64,000 nucleotides of DNA from Asterias rubens. Its lineage: Eukaryota; Echinodermata; Asteroidea; Forcipulatida; Asteriidae. The stretch lies in assembly GCF_902459465.1 (NCBI RefSeq), contig NC_047062.1, forward strand, positions 21,395,919-21,459,918, given 5' to 3'. Position numbers and translations under genes: made by a program. Shown in pieces: positions 26,101-39,300 of this stretch (position 1 is the stretch's first letter; each line of letters starts with the position of its first letter). The notes under the pieces were generated by a model. It made no database searches, was not told where the DNA came from, and saw only the letters and a list, made by a program, of their open reading frames with translations.

Positions 26101-26550
26101 TAATTAGCTCATTTTCAGGCATTGTCGTGAAATAACAATTACCTCTGTATGCACCACCAGAACAGCTACAAATGTTTTTAATGGCCAGTGAAAAAAAATC
26201 TGGAAAAAAAAATATCCCTCATCTTCTGACTCTGTTAAAAAAGAACAAAAAAAACAAAGGGTGGCCTTACTTAAAAAAAAACGTGTCCGGATTTTGGGCA
26301 AAAAATACGTGTCCGTATTTTGGGCATTGTCTGGACATCGGCGCTACAATTACTAGTAAGAAAACATGGAAACTGGCCACTCAGTTGAAGGTATTTTTGT
26401 TCAGAAGGTCTCCTAGCTAGTTACATTCACATTATAGGCATTGGACACCAAGAATTATTGGTGTTCCATCACTTTAGGAAACATATTGAAAACAATGGTT
26501 TGGTACATGAAAACAAACCCTGAGAGTGTATGACCCTTGCTCTCACCAGT
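23155..26550. repeat. Segmental repeat, block III (rearranged)
   Basis: This block matches block II from its position about 16980 onward, with internal deletions. At 24600-25200 it matches the CT-rich part, and its end (26430-26550) matches 14490-14730. A foreign repeat of about 400 bp interrupts it at about 25995-26405. It ends at 'tctcaccagtac', where the second satellite array starts. Minus-strand frames at 23885-24100 and 24097-24327 are counterparts of those in block II. Confidence 0.75.
25995..26405. repeat. Interspersed repeat inside block III
   Basis: A stretch absent from the other blocks. It includes a tandem 'cgtgtccggattttgggca' / 'cgtgtccgtattttgggca' pair and A-rich tracts. It is presumably a transposable-element fragment; ends and family were not determined. 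Confidence 0.45.
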
Positions 26551-29500
26551 ACACCGTCAACACCACCATACGCCATCAAACACACCGTCAACAACCTTAA
26601 CCACACCGTCAAACACCGTCAACACCCTTCAACACACCGCCAAACACCGTCAACACACTGCCAAACACCGTCAAACAACGTAAAACACCCTCAAACACCG
26701 TCAAACACCGTCAAACAACGTCAAACACCATCAAACACCGTCAAACACCGTCAACACCCTCAAACACCGTCAACACCGTCAAACAACGTCAAACACCATC
26801 AAACACCGTCAAACACCGTCAACACCCTCAAACACCGTCAACACCCTTAAACACACCGTCAAAACACCGTCAACACCCTCAAACACCGTCAATACCCTTA
26901 AACACACCGTCAAACACACCGTCAAACAACGTCAAACACCATCAAACACCGTCAAACACCGTCAACACCCTCAAACACCGTCAACACCCTTAAACACACC
27001 GTCAAAACACCGTCAACACCCTCAAACACCGTCAATACCCTTAAACACACCGTCAAACACACCGTCAAACACCGTCAACACCCTCAAACACCGTCAAATA
27101 CCGTCAACACCCTCAAACACCGTCAACACCCTTAAACACACCGTCAAAACACCGTCAACACCCTCAAACACCGTCAATACCCTTAAACACACCGTCAAAC
27201 ACACCGTCAAACACCGTCAACACCCTCAAACACCGTCAAACACCGTCAACGACCTTATACACACTGTCAAACACCGTCAACACCCTCAAACACCGTCAAC
27301 ACCCTCAAACACCGTCAAACACCGTCAACAACCTTAACCACACCGTCAAACACCGTCTACAACCTCAAACACCGTCAAACACCGTCAACAACCTTAACCA
27401 CACCGTCAAACACCCTCAAACACCGTCAAACAATGTCAACACACCGTCAACACCCTCAAACACCGTCAAACACCGTCAACAACCTTAAACACACCGTCAA
27501 ACACCGTCAACACCCTAAAACACACCGTCAAACACCGTCAAACACCGTCAACACCTCAAACAACGTCAACACACCGTCAAACACCGTCAACAACCTTGAA
27601 CACACCGTCAAACACCGTCAACACCCTAAAACACACCGTCAAACACCGTCAAACACCGTCAACACCCTCAAACAACGTCAACACACCGTCAAACACCGTC
27701 AACAACCTTAAACACACTGTCAAACACCGTCAACACCCTCAAACACCGTCAAACACCGTCAACAACCTTAACCACACCGTCAAACACCGTCTACAACCTC
27801 AAACACCGTCAAACACCGTCAACAACCTTAACAACACCGTCAAACACCGTAAACACCCTTCAACACACCGTCAACACCCTTAAACACACCGTCAAACACC
27901 GTCAAACAACGTCAAACACCGTCAACACACCGTCAAACACCGTAAACACCCTCAAACACCGTCAACACCCTTAAACACACAGTCAAACACACCGTCAAAC
28001 ACCGTCAACACCCTCAAACACCGTCAAACACCGTCAACACCCTTAAACACACCGTCAAACACCGTCAACACCCTAAAACAACGTCAACACACCGTCAAAC
28101 ACCGTCAACAACCTTAAATACACCGTCAACACCCTCAAACACCGTCAAACACCGTCAAACACCGTCAACACCCTCAAACACCGTCAAACACCGTCAACAA
28201 CCTTAAACACACCGTCAAACACCGTCAACACCCTCAAACAACGTCAACACACCGTCAAACACCGTCAACAACCTTAAACACACCGTCAAACACCGTCAAC
28301 AACCTTAAACACACCGTCAACACCCTCAAACACCGTCAAACAATGTCAACACACAGTCAACACCCTCAAACACCGTCAAACACCGGCAACAACCTTAAAC
28401 ACACCGTCAAACACCGTCAACACCCTAAAACACACCGTCAAACACCGTCAACACCCTCAAACAACGTCAAAACACCGTCAAACACCGTCAACAACCTTAA
28501 ACACACCGTCAACACCCTCAAACACCGTCAAACAATGTCAACACACCGTCAACACCCTCAAACAATGTCAACACACCGTCAACACCCTCAAACAACGTCA
28601 ACACACCGTCAACACCCTCAAACACCGTCAAACACCGTCAAACACCGTCAACACCCTCAAACACCGTCAAACACCGTCAACAACCTTAAACACACCGTCA
28701 AACACCGTCAACACCCTCAAACAACGTCAACACACCGTCAAACACCGTCAACAACCTTAAACACACCGTCAAACACCGTCAACAACCTTAAACACACCGT
28801 CAACACCCTCAAACACCGTCAAACAATGTCAACACACCGTCAACACCCTCAAACACCGTCAAACACCGGCAACAACCTTAAACACACCGTCAAACACCGT
28901 CAACACCCTAAAACACACCGTCAAACACCGTCAACACCCTCAAACAACGTCAAAACACCGTCAAACACCGTCAACAACCTTAAACACACCGTCAACACCC
29001 TCAAACACCGTCAAACAATGTCAACACACCGTCAACACCCTCAAACAACGTCAACACACCGTCAACAACCTTAAACACACCGTCAAACACCCTCAAACAC
29101 CGTCAACACCCTTAAACACACCGTCAAACACCGTCAACAACCTTAAATACACCGTCAACACCGTCAAACACACCGTCAAACACCGTCAACACCCTCAAAC
29201 ACCGTCAAACACCGTCAGCGACCTTAAACACACTGTCAAACACCGTCAACACCCTCAAACACCGTCAAACACCGTCAACACCCTTAAACACACCGTCAAA
29301 CACCGTCAAACACCGTCAACACCCTCAAACAACGTCAACACACCGTCAAACACCGTCAACAACCTTAAATACACCGTCAACACCCTCAAACACCGTCAAA
29401 CACCGTCAAACACCGTCAACACCCTCAAACACCGTCAAACACCGTCAACAACCTTAAACACACCGTCAAACACCGTCACCACCCTCAAACAACGTCAACA

Positions 29501-32500
29501 CACCGTCAAACACCGTCAACAACCTTAAACACACCGTCAACACCCTCAAACACCGTCAAACACCGTCAAACACCGTCAAACACTGTCAACAACCTTAAAC
29601 ACACCGTCAACACCCTCAAACACCGTCAAACACCGTCAAACACCGTCAAACACTGTCAACAACCTTAAACACACCGTCAACACCCTCAAACACCGTCAAC
29701 AACCTTAAACACACCGTCAAACACCGTCAACAACCTTAAACACACCGTCAACACCCTAAAACACCGTCAAACAATGTCAACACACCGTCAACACCCTCAA
29801 ACACCGTCAAACACCGTCAACAACCTTAAACACACCGTCAAACACCGTCAACACCCTAAAACACACCGTCAAACACCGTCAACACCCTCAAACAACGTCA
29901 ACACACCGTCAAACACCGTCAAACACCGTCAACACCCTCAAACAACGTCAACACACCGTCAAACACCGTCAACAACCTTAAACACACCGTCAACACCCTC
30001 AAACACCGTCAAACAATGTCAACACACCGTCAACACCCTCAAACAACGTCAACACACCGTCAACAACCTTAAACACACCGTCAAACACCCTCAAACACCG
30101 TCAACAACCTTAAATACACCGTCAAACACCGTCAAACAACGTCAAACACCGTCAACACCCTTAAACACACCGTCAAACACCGTCAAACACCGTCAACACC
30201 CTCAAACAACGTCAACACACCGTCAAACACCGTCAACAACCTTAAATACACCGTCAACACCCTCAAACACCGTCAAACACCGTCAAACACCGTCAACACC
30301 CTCAAACACCGTCAAACACCGTCAACACCCTTAAACACACCGTCAAACACCGTCAAACACCGTCAACACCCTCAAACAACGTCAACACACCGTCAAACAC
30401 CGTCAACAACCTTAAATACACCGTCAACACCCTCAAACACCGTCAAACACCGTCAAACACCGTCAACACCCTCAAACACCGTCAAACACCGTCAACAACC
30501 TTAAACACACCGTCAAACACCGTCACCACCCTCAAACAACGTCAACACACCGTCAAACACCGTCAACAACCTTAAACACACCGTCAAACACCGTCAACAA
30601 CCTTAAACACACCGTCAACACCCTCAAACACCCTCAAACACCCTCAAACACCGTCAACAACCTTAACCACACCGTCAAACACCGTCAACACCCTTAAACA
30701 CACCGTCAAACGACGTCAACACCCTCAAACACCGTCAACACAACGTCAACAACCTTAAACACACCGTCAAACACCGTCAACACCCTCAAACACCGTCAAC
30801 AACCTTAAAAACACCGTCAAACACACCGTCAAACACCGTCAAACACCGTCAACACCCTCAAACACCGTCAAACACCGTCAACAACCTTAACCATACCGTC
30901 AAACACCGTCAACACCCTTAAACACACCGTCAAACACCGTCAACACCCTCAAACACCGTCAACACAACGTCAACAACCTTAAACACACCGTCAAACACCG
31001 TCTACACCCACAAACACCGTCAAACACCGTCAACACCCTCAAACACCGTCAACAACCTTAAAAACACCGTCAAACACCGTCAAACACCGTCTACACCCAA
31101 AAACACCGTCAAACACCGTCAACAACCTTAACCACACCGTCAAACACCGTCAAAACCCTCAAACACCGTCAACACCCTTAAACATACCGTCAAATACACC
31201 GTCAACAACCTTAAACACACCGTCAACACCGTCAAAACTCCGTCAACAACCTTAAACACACTGTCAAACACCGTCAAACAACGTCAAACACCGTCAACAC
31301 CCTCAAACACCGTCAAACACCGTCAACAACATTAACCACACCGTCAAACACCGTCTACACCCACAAACACCGTCAAACACCGTCAACAACCTTCAACACA
31401 CCGTCAACACCCTTAAACACACCGTCAAACAACGTCAAACACCGTCAACACCCTTAAACACACCGTCAAACACACCGTCAAACACCGTCAACACCCTTAA
31501 ACACACCGTCAAACACCGTCAACAACCTTAAAAACACCGTCAAACACCGTCAAACACCGTCTACACCCACAAACACCGTCAACACACCGTCAACACCCTT
31601 AAACACACCGTCAACACACCGTCAAACACCGTCAACACCCTCAATCACCGTCAAAACCCTTAAACAAACCGTCAAACACACCGTCAAACACCATCAACAC
31701 CCTCAAACACCGTCAACACACCGTCAACAACCTTAAACACACCGTCAACACCGTCAACACTCGGTCAACAACCTTAAACACACTGTTAAACACCGTCAAA
31801 CAACGTCAAACACCGTCAACACCCTCAAACACCGTCAAACACCGTCAACAACATTAACCACACCGTCAAACACCGTCTACATCCACAAACACCGTCAAAC
31901 ACCGTCAACAACCTTAACCATACCGTCAAACACCGTCAACACCCTTAAACACACCGTCAAACACCGTCAACACCCTCAAACACCGTCAACACAACGTCAA
32001 CAACCTTAAACACACCGTCAAACACCGTCTACACCCACAAACACCGTCAAACACCATCAACACCCTCAAACACCGTCAACACACCGTCAACAACCTTAAA
32101 CACACCGTCAACACCGTCAACACTCGGTCAACAACCTTAAACACACTGTTAAACACCGTCAAACAACGTCAAACACCGTCAACACCCTCAAACACCGTCA
32201 AACACCGTCAACACCCTTAAACACACCGTCAAACACCGTCAACACCCTCAAACACCGTCAACACAACGTCAACAACCTTAAACACACCGTCAAACACCGT
32301 CTACACCCAAAAACACCGTCAAACACCGTCAACAACCTTAACCACACCGTCAAACACCGTCAAAACCCTCAAACACCGTCAACACCCTTAAACATACCGT
32401 CAAATACACCGTCAACAACCTTAAACACACCGTCAACACCGTCAAAACTCCGTCAACAACCTTAAACACACTGTCAAACACCGTCAAACAACGTCAAACA

Positions 32501-33344
32501 CCGTCAACACCCTCAAACACCGTCAAACACCGTCAACAACATTAACCACACCGTCAAACACCGTCTACACCCACAAACACCGTCAAACACCGTCAACAAC
32601 CTTCAACACACCGTCAACACCCTTAAACACACCGTCAAACAACGTCAAACACCGTCAACACCCTTAAACACACCGTCAAACACACCGTCAAACACCGTCA
32701 ACACCCTTAAACACACCGTCAAACACCGTCAACAACCTTAAAAACACCGTCAAACACCGTCAAACACCGTCTACACCCACAAACACCGTCAACACACCGT
32801 CAACACCCTTAAACACACCGTCAACACACCGTCAAACACCGTCAACACCCTCAATCACCGTCAAAACCCTTAAACAAACCGTCAAACACACCGTCAAACA
32901 CCATCAACACCCTCAAACACCGTCAACACACCGTCAACAACCTTAAACACACCGTCAACACCGTCAACACTCGGTCAACAACCTTAAACACACTGTTAAA
33001 CACCGTCAAACACCGTCAACACCCTCAAACACCGTCAAACACCGTCAACAACATTAACCACACCGTCAAACACCGTCTACATCCACAAACACCGTCAAAC
33101 ACCGTCAACAACCTTCAACACACCGTCAACACCCTTAAACATACCGTCAAACACCGTCAACACCCTTAAACACACCGTACAACACCGTCAACACACTGCC
33201 AAACACTGTCAAACAACGTCAAACACCGTCAAACACCGTCAACACCCTCAAACACCGTCAACACCCTCAAACACCGTCAACACACCGTCAACAACCTTAA
33301 ACACACCGTCAAACACCGTCAAACAACGTCAACACACCGTCAAC
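26551..33344. repeat. 10-bp satellite array 2 with higher-order structure
   Basis: About 6.8 kb of the same monomers as 20021-21760. Rare variants reveal higher-order units. The variant 'caccggcaac' recurs 483 bp apart (28381 and 28864). Three markers recur exactly 1210 bp apart: 'gtcaaaactc' (31231 and 32441), 'tcaatcaccg' (31641 and 32851), and 'ctacacccaa' (31091 and 32301). The array evolved by repeated block duplication rather than only by single-monomer slippage. All open frames in it are low-complexity artefacts. Confidence 0.9.
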
Positions 33345-35958
33345 ATACTTCTTGATAACGAAAATGATAAGTAGGAGGCTGTGCTCCGAAGCTAACTCAA
33401 CAAGCCTCCCTATGGGATTTTTGTACACAGAGAAAATCACAAGTTACAACTGGTCAGTTCGACTCCAAATACTTGCTCAATCTAAACAAGTTTAGCACCA
33501 TTGGATAGACATGATCAAGGGCTTTCCTCTCGTATCAAACTAAATGTTATGGGGATTTTCAAAGCGAGGCTAGAGGTCAGAAAGTGGACCCGACACACAC
33601 CCCAAAATTCGGGGAATTTAATGCATGATTTACACGGCGCGTGGTGATTAATGGGAAAAAATATATTCAATGAAAACAAAGCCCGGACTTATAAAAACTG
33701 TCAGCTATGCTCTTGAATTATTCTGGAACTAAAAATGCTAGAGAGACGCGGTTTGTACCTGAGTCATCCTGGCATGTCACTGCATCCGAATTTCAAAGTT
33801 TTAGGGCGGCTTCCATACTTCTTGATAACGAAAATGACAAGTAGGCGGCTGTGCTCCGAAGCTAACTCAACAAGCCTCCCTATGGGATTTTTGTACACAG
33901 AGAAAATCACAAGTTACAACTGGTCAGTTCGACCCCAAATACTTGCTCAATCTAAACAAGTTTAGCACCATTAGATAGACATGACCAAGGGCTTTCCTCT
34001 CGTATCAAACTTAATGTTGTGGGGATTTTCAAAGCGAGGCTAGAGGTCAGGGAGTGGACCCGACACACACCCCAAAATTCGGGGAATTTAATGCATGATT
34101 AATGGGAAAAAAATATATTCATTGAAAAAAAAACCTGTCAGCTATGCTCTTGAATCATTCTGGAACTAAAAATGCTAGAGAGACGCGGTTTGTACCTGAG
34201 TCATCCTGGCATGTCATTGCATCCGAATTTCAAAGTTTTAGAGCGGCTTCCATACTTCTTGATAACGAAAATGACAAGTAGGCGGCTGTGCTCCGAAGCT
34301 AACTCAACAAGCCTCCCTATGGGATTTTTGTACACAGAGAAAATCACAAGTTACAACTGGTCAGTTCGACCCCAAATACTTGCTCAATCTAAACAAGTTT
34401 AGCACCATTGGATAAACATGATCAAGGGCTTTCCTCTCGTATCAAACTTAATGTTGTGGGGATTTTCAAAGCGAGGCTAGAGGTCAGGGAGTCGACCCGA
34501 CACACACCCCAAAATTCGTGGAATTTAATGCATGATTTACACGGCGCGTGGTGATTAATGGGAAAAAAATATATTCATTGATAAAAAACCCCGGACTTAT
34601 AAAAACTGTCAGCTATGCTCTTGAATCATTCTGGAACTAAAAATGCTAGAGAGACGCGGTTTGTACCTGAGTCATCCTGGCATGTCACTGCATCCGAATT
34701 TCAAAGTTTTAGAGCGGCTTCCATACTTCTTGATAACGAAAATGACAAGTAGGCGGCTGTGCTCCGAAGCTAACTCAACAAGCCTCCCTATGGGATTTTT
34801 GTACACAGAGAAAATCACAAGTTACAACTGGTCAGTTCGACCCCAAATACTTGCTCAATCTAAACAAGTTTAGCACCATTGGATAAACATGATCAAGGGC
34901 TTTCCTCTCGTATCAAACTTAATGTTGTGGGGATTTTCAAAGCGAGGCTAGAGGTCAGGGAGTGGACCCGACACACACCCCAAAATTCGGGGAATTTAAT
35001 GCATGATTTACACGGCGCGTGGTGATTAATGGGAAAAAAATATATTCATTGAAAAAAAAGCCCGGACTTATAAAAACTGTCAGCTATGCTCTTGAATCAT
35101 TCTGGAACTAAAAATGCTAGAGAGACGCGGTTTGTACCTGAGTCATCCTGGCATGTCACTGCATCCGAATTTTAAAGTTTTAGAGCGGCTTCCATACTTC
35201 TTGATAACGAAAATGACAAGTAGGCGGCTGTGCTCCGAAGCTAACTCAACAAGCCTACCTATGGGATTTTTGTGCACAGAAAAAAACACAAGTTACAACT
35301 GGTCAATTCGACCCCAAATACTTGCTCAATCTAAACAAGTTTTACACCATTGGATAGATATGATCAAGGGCTTTCTTCTCGTATCAAACTTAGTGTTGTG
35401 GGCATTTTCAAAGCGAGGCTAGAGGTCAGGGAGTAGACCCGACACACACCCCAAAATTCGGTGAATTTAATGCATGATTTACACGGCGCGTGGTGATAAA
35501 TGGGAAAAAATATATTCATTGAAAAAAAAGCCCGGACTTATAAAAACTGTCAGCTATGCTCTTGAATCATTCCGGAACTAAAAATGCTAGAGAGACGCGG
35601 TTTGTACCTGAGTCATCCTTGCATGTCCCTGCATCCGAATTTCTAAGTTTTAGGGCGGCTTCCGGACTTCTTGATAACGAAAATGACAAGTAGGCGGCTG
35701 TGCTCCGAAGCTAACTCAACAAGCCTACCTATGGGATTTTTGTGCACAGAGAAAATCACAAGTTACAACTGGTCAGTTCGACCCCAAATACTTGCTCAAT
35801 CTAAACAAGTTTAGCACCATTGGATAGACATGATCAAGGGCTTTCCTCTCGTATCAAACTTAATGTTGTGGGGATTTTCAAAGCGAGGCTAGAGGTCAGG
35901 GAGTGGACCCGACACACACCCCAAAATTCGGGGAATTTAATGCATGATTTACACGGCG
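33345..35958 (+). repeat. 471-bp satellite array running into assembly gap
   Basis: The word encoding MLERRGLYLSHPGMSL starts at 33735, 34172, 34643 and 35114, giving spacings of 437, 471 and 471 bp; a fifth unit starts near 35585 and a partial one precedes 33735. Units differ at few positions. The 437-bp unit lacks the 'ttacacggcgcgtggtg' segment. Each unit carries a 76-codon open frame with an ATG in the same place, one of them extended. The array begins abruptly after 'ccgtcaa' of the neighbouring satellite and ends at the N run, so its true length is unknown. Confidence 0.9.
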
Positions 35959-36058
35959 NNNNNNNNNNNNNNNNNNNNNNNNNNNNNNNNNNNNNNNNNN
36001 NNNNNNNNNNNNNNNNNNNNNNNNNNNNNNNNNNNNNNNNNNNNNNNNNNNNNNNNNN
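35959..36058. other. Assembly gap (100 N)
   Basis: Exactly 100 N, the usual placeholder for a gap of unknown size. It sits at the end of a tandem satellite, where assemblies commonly collapse. Confidence 0.98.
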
Positions 36059-36300
36059 AACAGCTAAAACCTGTCATGGTAAAAAAATGCTGAACCCATC
36101 CACGCTAAGTTATTGCCCTGGCGTTCCAACCCTAGCAGAGCCTTTCTGCGAGGCTAAAGGGAAAGATTCTGCTAGAGGTGAAATGTCAGGCCATTAACTA
36201 TTTATAGGTCACTTTTGATTGGTTTGCAACAGCTAATTATATTTTTATTTTATTTACGTTTAGTGAGGTGATGCAGGTACCAACAACATTTCCAGCAACA
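36059..36300. repeat. Interspersed repeat fragment
   Basis: The stretch around 'ttattgccctggcgttccaa' and 'ttctgctagaggtgaaatg' looks like an echinoderm interspersed repeat (from memory, not verified). No downstream exon of the MAM gene was found here. Confidence 0.35.
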
Positions 36301-36377
36301 GCATTAAAAAATGAACACCACAGAAATTTGAACATTTTGAGGTAACAAATCAGAAAATGAAGCTGATAATAACTTAC

Positions 36378-39300
36378 GGACACACTTGCTGTCTCGAATC
36401 AATATAACATCATCTACTGCGACGTCACTCGTATAATTAGCTCCAATAATTCCCTCAATTAGAATCTGGAACGTCTGGACATTAGTGATATCCACCTGAC
36501 CCAAACGCCATTCATCGCCTTGGTTACCACTGATTGTCAACAATGATGATAGTAGAGGCGCGTCAAGATCATTGGTGTAGATGTTGAGTTGACCAATACC
36601 GGCGCCAAGCATGTGATACCAGAATTCAAAGCATCCCTGGGTCATGGGGTCGAAGAGCTCACTGGCCAGCCAGGCTTTAGCGTCGATGACACCAGAGGAG
36701 GCTTCGATGTACACGTAAAAACCTAGGAGAAGAGTTCCCGAGACATTAGAAAGGATTACTTCAGTTACTGGCAGGCCTTGAAATAACTCACGGCTCCCAC
36801 AGCAATTACTGTGGTGCCTTGTGCTTTTACAATACAATCTTGAAAGTAGCAGCAGAAGGATATGATCAAAGATAAAACAAATGTTTTTGTCTTACCAGTT
36901 GATGAGTTTGTAGTATGGTCAACAGAGGGCCCCGTTGCTGTACTGGGTGTGGCTCCATTACTCCTAGTCCAATCAAAATCGTCCGCTGTAGGCTCGTTGG
37001 TCCACGAGCAAAGATTATTTTCAAAATCACAAGATCCTTCACACAGATAAGAACAATTTTTATTATACAATTACAGAAAAAGTAGCTGTTAATTGTTTTA
37101 AACTTTCCATGTTGCCAAGAGCAATTTCACTCATGAAGTTGAACATTTGGTCATGTGTAATAGGAGCTGCATAAATCGTAAATCCTCCTTATTTTAAGTG
37201 TATTTCTGTCATTTTAACTACATAATGTTGAAAATGTGTTTTTACCAGAAAGCTTGACAATACAAAGGTTGCAATATGACTTAAATTCAACATCTTTAAT
37301 GGTAATTAGAAACACAGAAATGCGTTTTGCTAGACAGCAACATGCAGTAGGTACACTCGTTCATCATAGAAGTTGATCCACTGTTTGTAATGAGAGAGAT
37401 TGGCTGTTGCCAGCTTGGTGTGTATATCCCTTTGTGGGAGTTTGCCAAGTTCCTTTGACAGGAAGATCATTCAAAAAATAAACAAACAAACAAACAAACA
37501 TTTATTGAGTACTGTAATAAGCTTACCAGGTGGTGGGCATGGTTCCATAGCAACATCTACATCATCAATAGCAAGGACACCAGTGTTACTAGTACCCAGT
37601 ATTCCTTCAAATCCAACCTAAATAGCACAAGATTGAAAATATTTTAGTTTTAAATCTTGGAGGAAAACACCAAATGGGGAAAACCCACTGAATCAGTTAG
37701 GAACTAAAACCTCAATCAATAACAAGGCTCCGCTCTGGGATGGGATTCGAACCACGGTCCACCGAGTTATAATGCAGTTTATCTTCAAGTACGCGCTAAT
37801 CCTCCAATCAGATTCGCAGAATGGAGTGGTGATAAAAACCTATATTGCACGGCTAATATCACTACCTGCGCCTTGTGTGTTCTATTTTTACGCACCAAGT
37901 TTGCTTGAAGATAAATACGTTATCACAAGCGCGCTCGGGGAAATACGGAAAATATAGCGCGTCTGCATCCCATTTCCAAGAGGCCGAACTCGTTGGATAT
38001 GGGACGCGTAAGCGCTATATTTTCCGTATTCCACTCGCACTTGTGTGATACTTATAAAATAAGAACTAGCTATTGTTACTACTAACGAAATATATAATTT
38101 ATTTATTCATTTCATTAGTAGTAATAATAAGATTTTGAAATAACTATAAAAATAAATAAATAAAAACAATCTGAATTTATTATCCGGTTCCTTGAGCTTC
38201 TTTTGATCTGTTTACCTGGTTCTGGGTTGGGGAGGTAACCGTTGCATACCCATACCTCCAGAAGTTCCCCTGAGGTCCGTTTTTGGTCCACACCGGTCCA
38301 GTACTTAGCAGCCAGAGCTTCAGGGATATATCATCAGGGCCGTCGAGGTAGTACCAGAACTTTACGCAGTCACCGTTTGGTGCGGCATCAAATACTGGAC
38401 TCTTGATGATTGCGTTGTCCGAAGCGGTGTGAGGTTGAGCAGGGTTTACAAAGATGAAGAAACCTAGGGATGAGAGAAACATATTGAGCAGGGTTTACAA
38501 AGATGAAGAAAACTTAGGATGAGAGAAAGAATTATTCTGTAAGTATCAGAAACCTTTGAAGAAATCTAGGTATAAAAGAAACATGTAGTCTTTAAGTACA
38601 TCTATAAAGAGAGAGCGAGTAGATGGGTTAGTTGTTTAACTGGGCGCAATTTCATAGCTCTGCTTACCGCCAAATTCTGCGCTTATGATGATCATGCTTT
38701 GCTTACTGTGCAAGCGTCCAATTTCTACATTATCTGTGTAAGCGAAGAATGCCTATCAGCGTGGAGTACGCAGGCACACAAGCAAAAATTCTTCGCTAAT
38801 CCCTAAAATACGCGTAAGCACAGAGTTCTCACAGATCATTGATACTGTTTTCATATGAGTATGTTTTTTATTCAGCAGTAAGCGAGCCTGTATTGACCTA
38901 ATGCATTGACGTCATCACATCTTAGGGGTATAACGATGACGTAACAACGATCGGTAAGGCTTCGAGTTTCGTTCTTGAAAGAGCACAGCAAATTTCCTCT
39001 GGTAAGGGGCACTTCTATGAGAAAAATGTACATTTGTATTGGAACCTTGCAGAGGGCACCACAGCAAAAGCACAGGGCACCAGGGCAATTGCCGATTGGT
39101 GAAGACGACAGGCCAATGAACAATCCTCTTTTGACTTCTAACTGAGGGTGCCCTACTTAAATGACAACATGCACACAAGGTATAGTCAAAATTCTTTCGG
39201 TTTTAAAAACTTTATTTTTTAAATGACAACATCATGGTAGACTATGTTAGATCTTTGGACTACTTTACCTGTAGGGGAACCAGTGGTGTGGTCCGAGTCC

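Noticed and set aside
19856..30334. Long open frames (up to 293 codons) with HRQHPQTPSNTVKH words
   Set aside because: They lie entirely in the 10-bp satellite and adjacent CT-rich repeats. The frames change at every 9- or 11-bp monomer and there is no start context or splice evidence.
33735..35422. Tandem genes for a 76-aa protein
   Set aside because: The frame lies in a young 471-bp satellite, so its conservation follows from recent duplication. No motif is recognised. It is kept as a finding but not as CDS.
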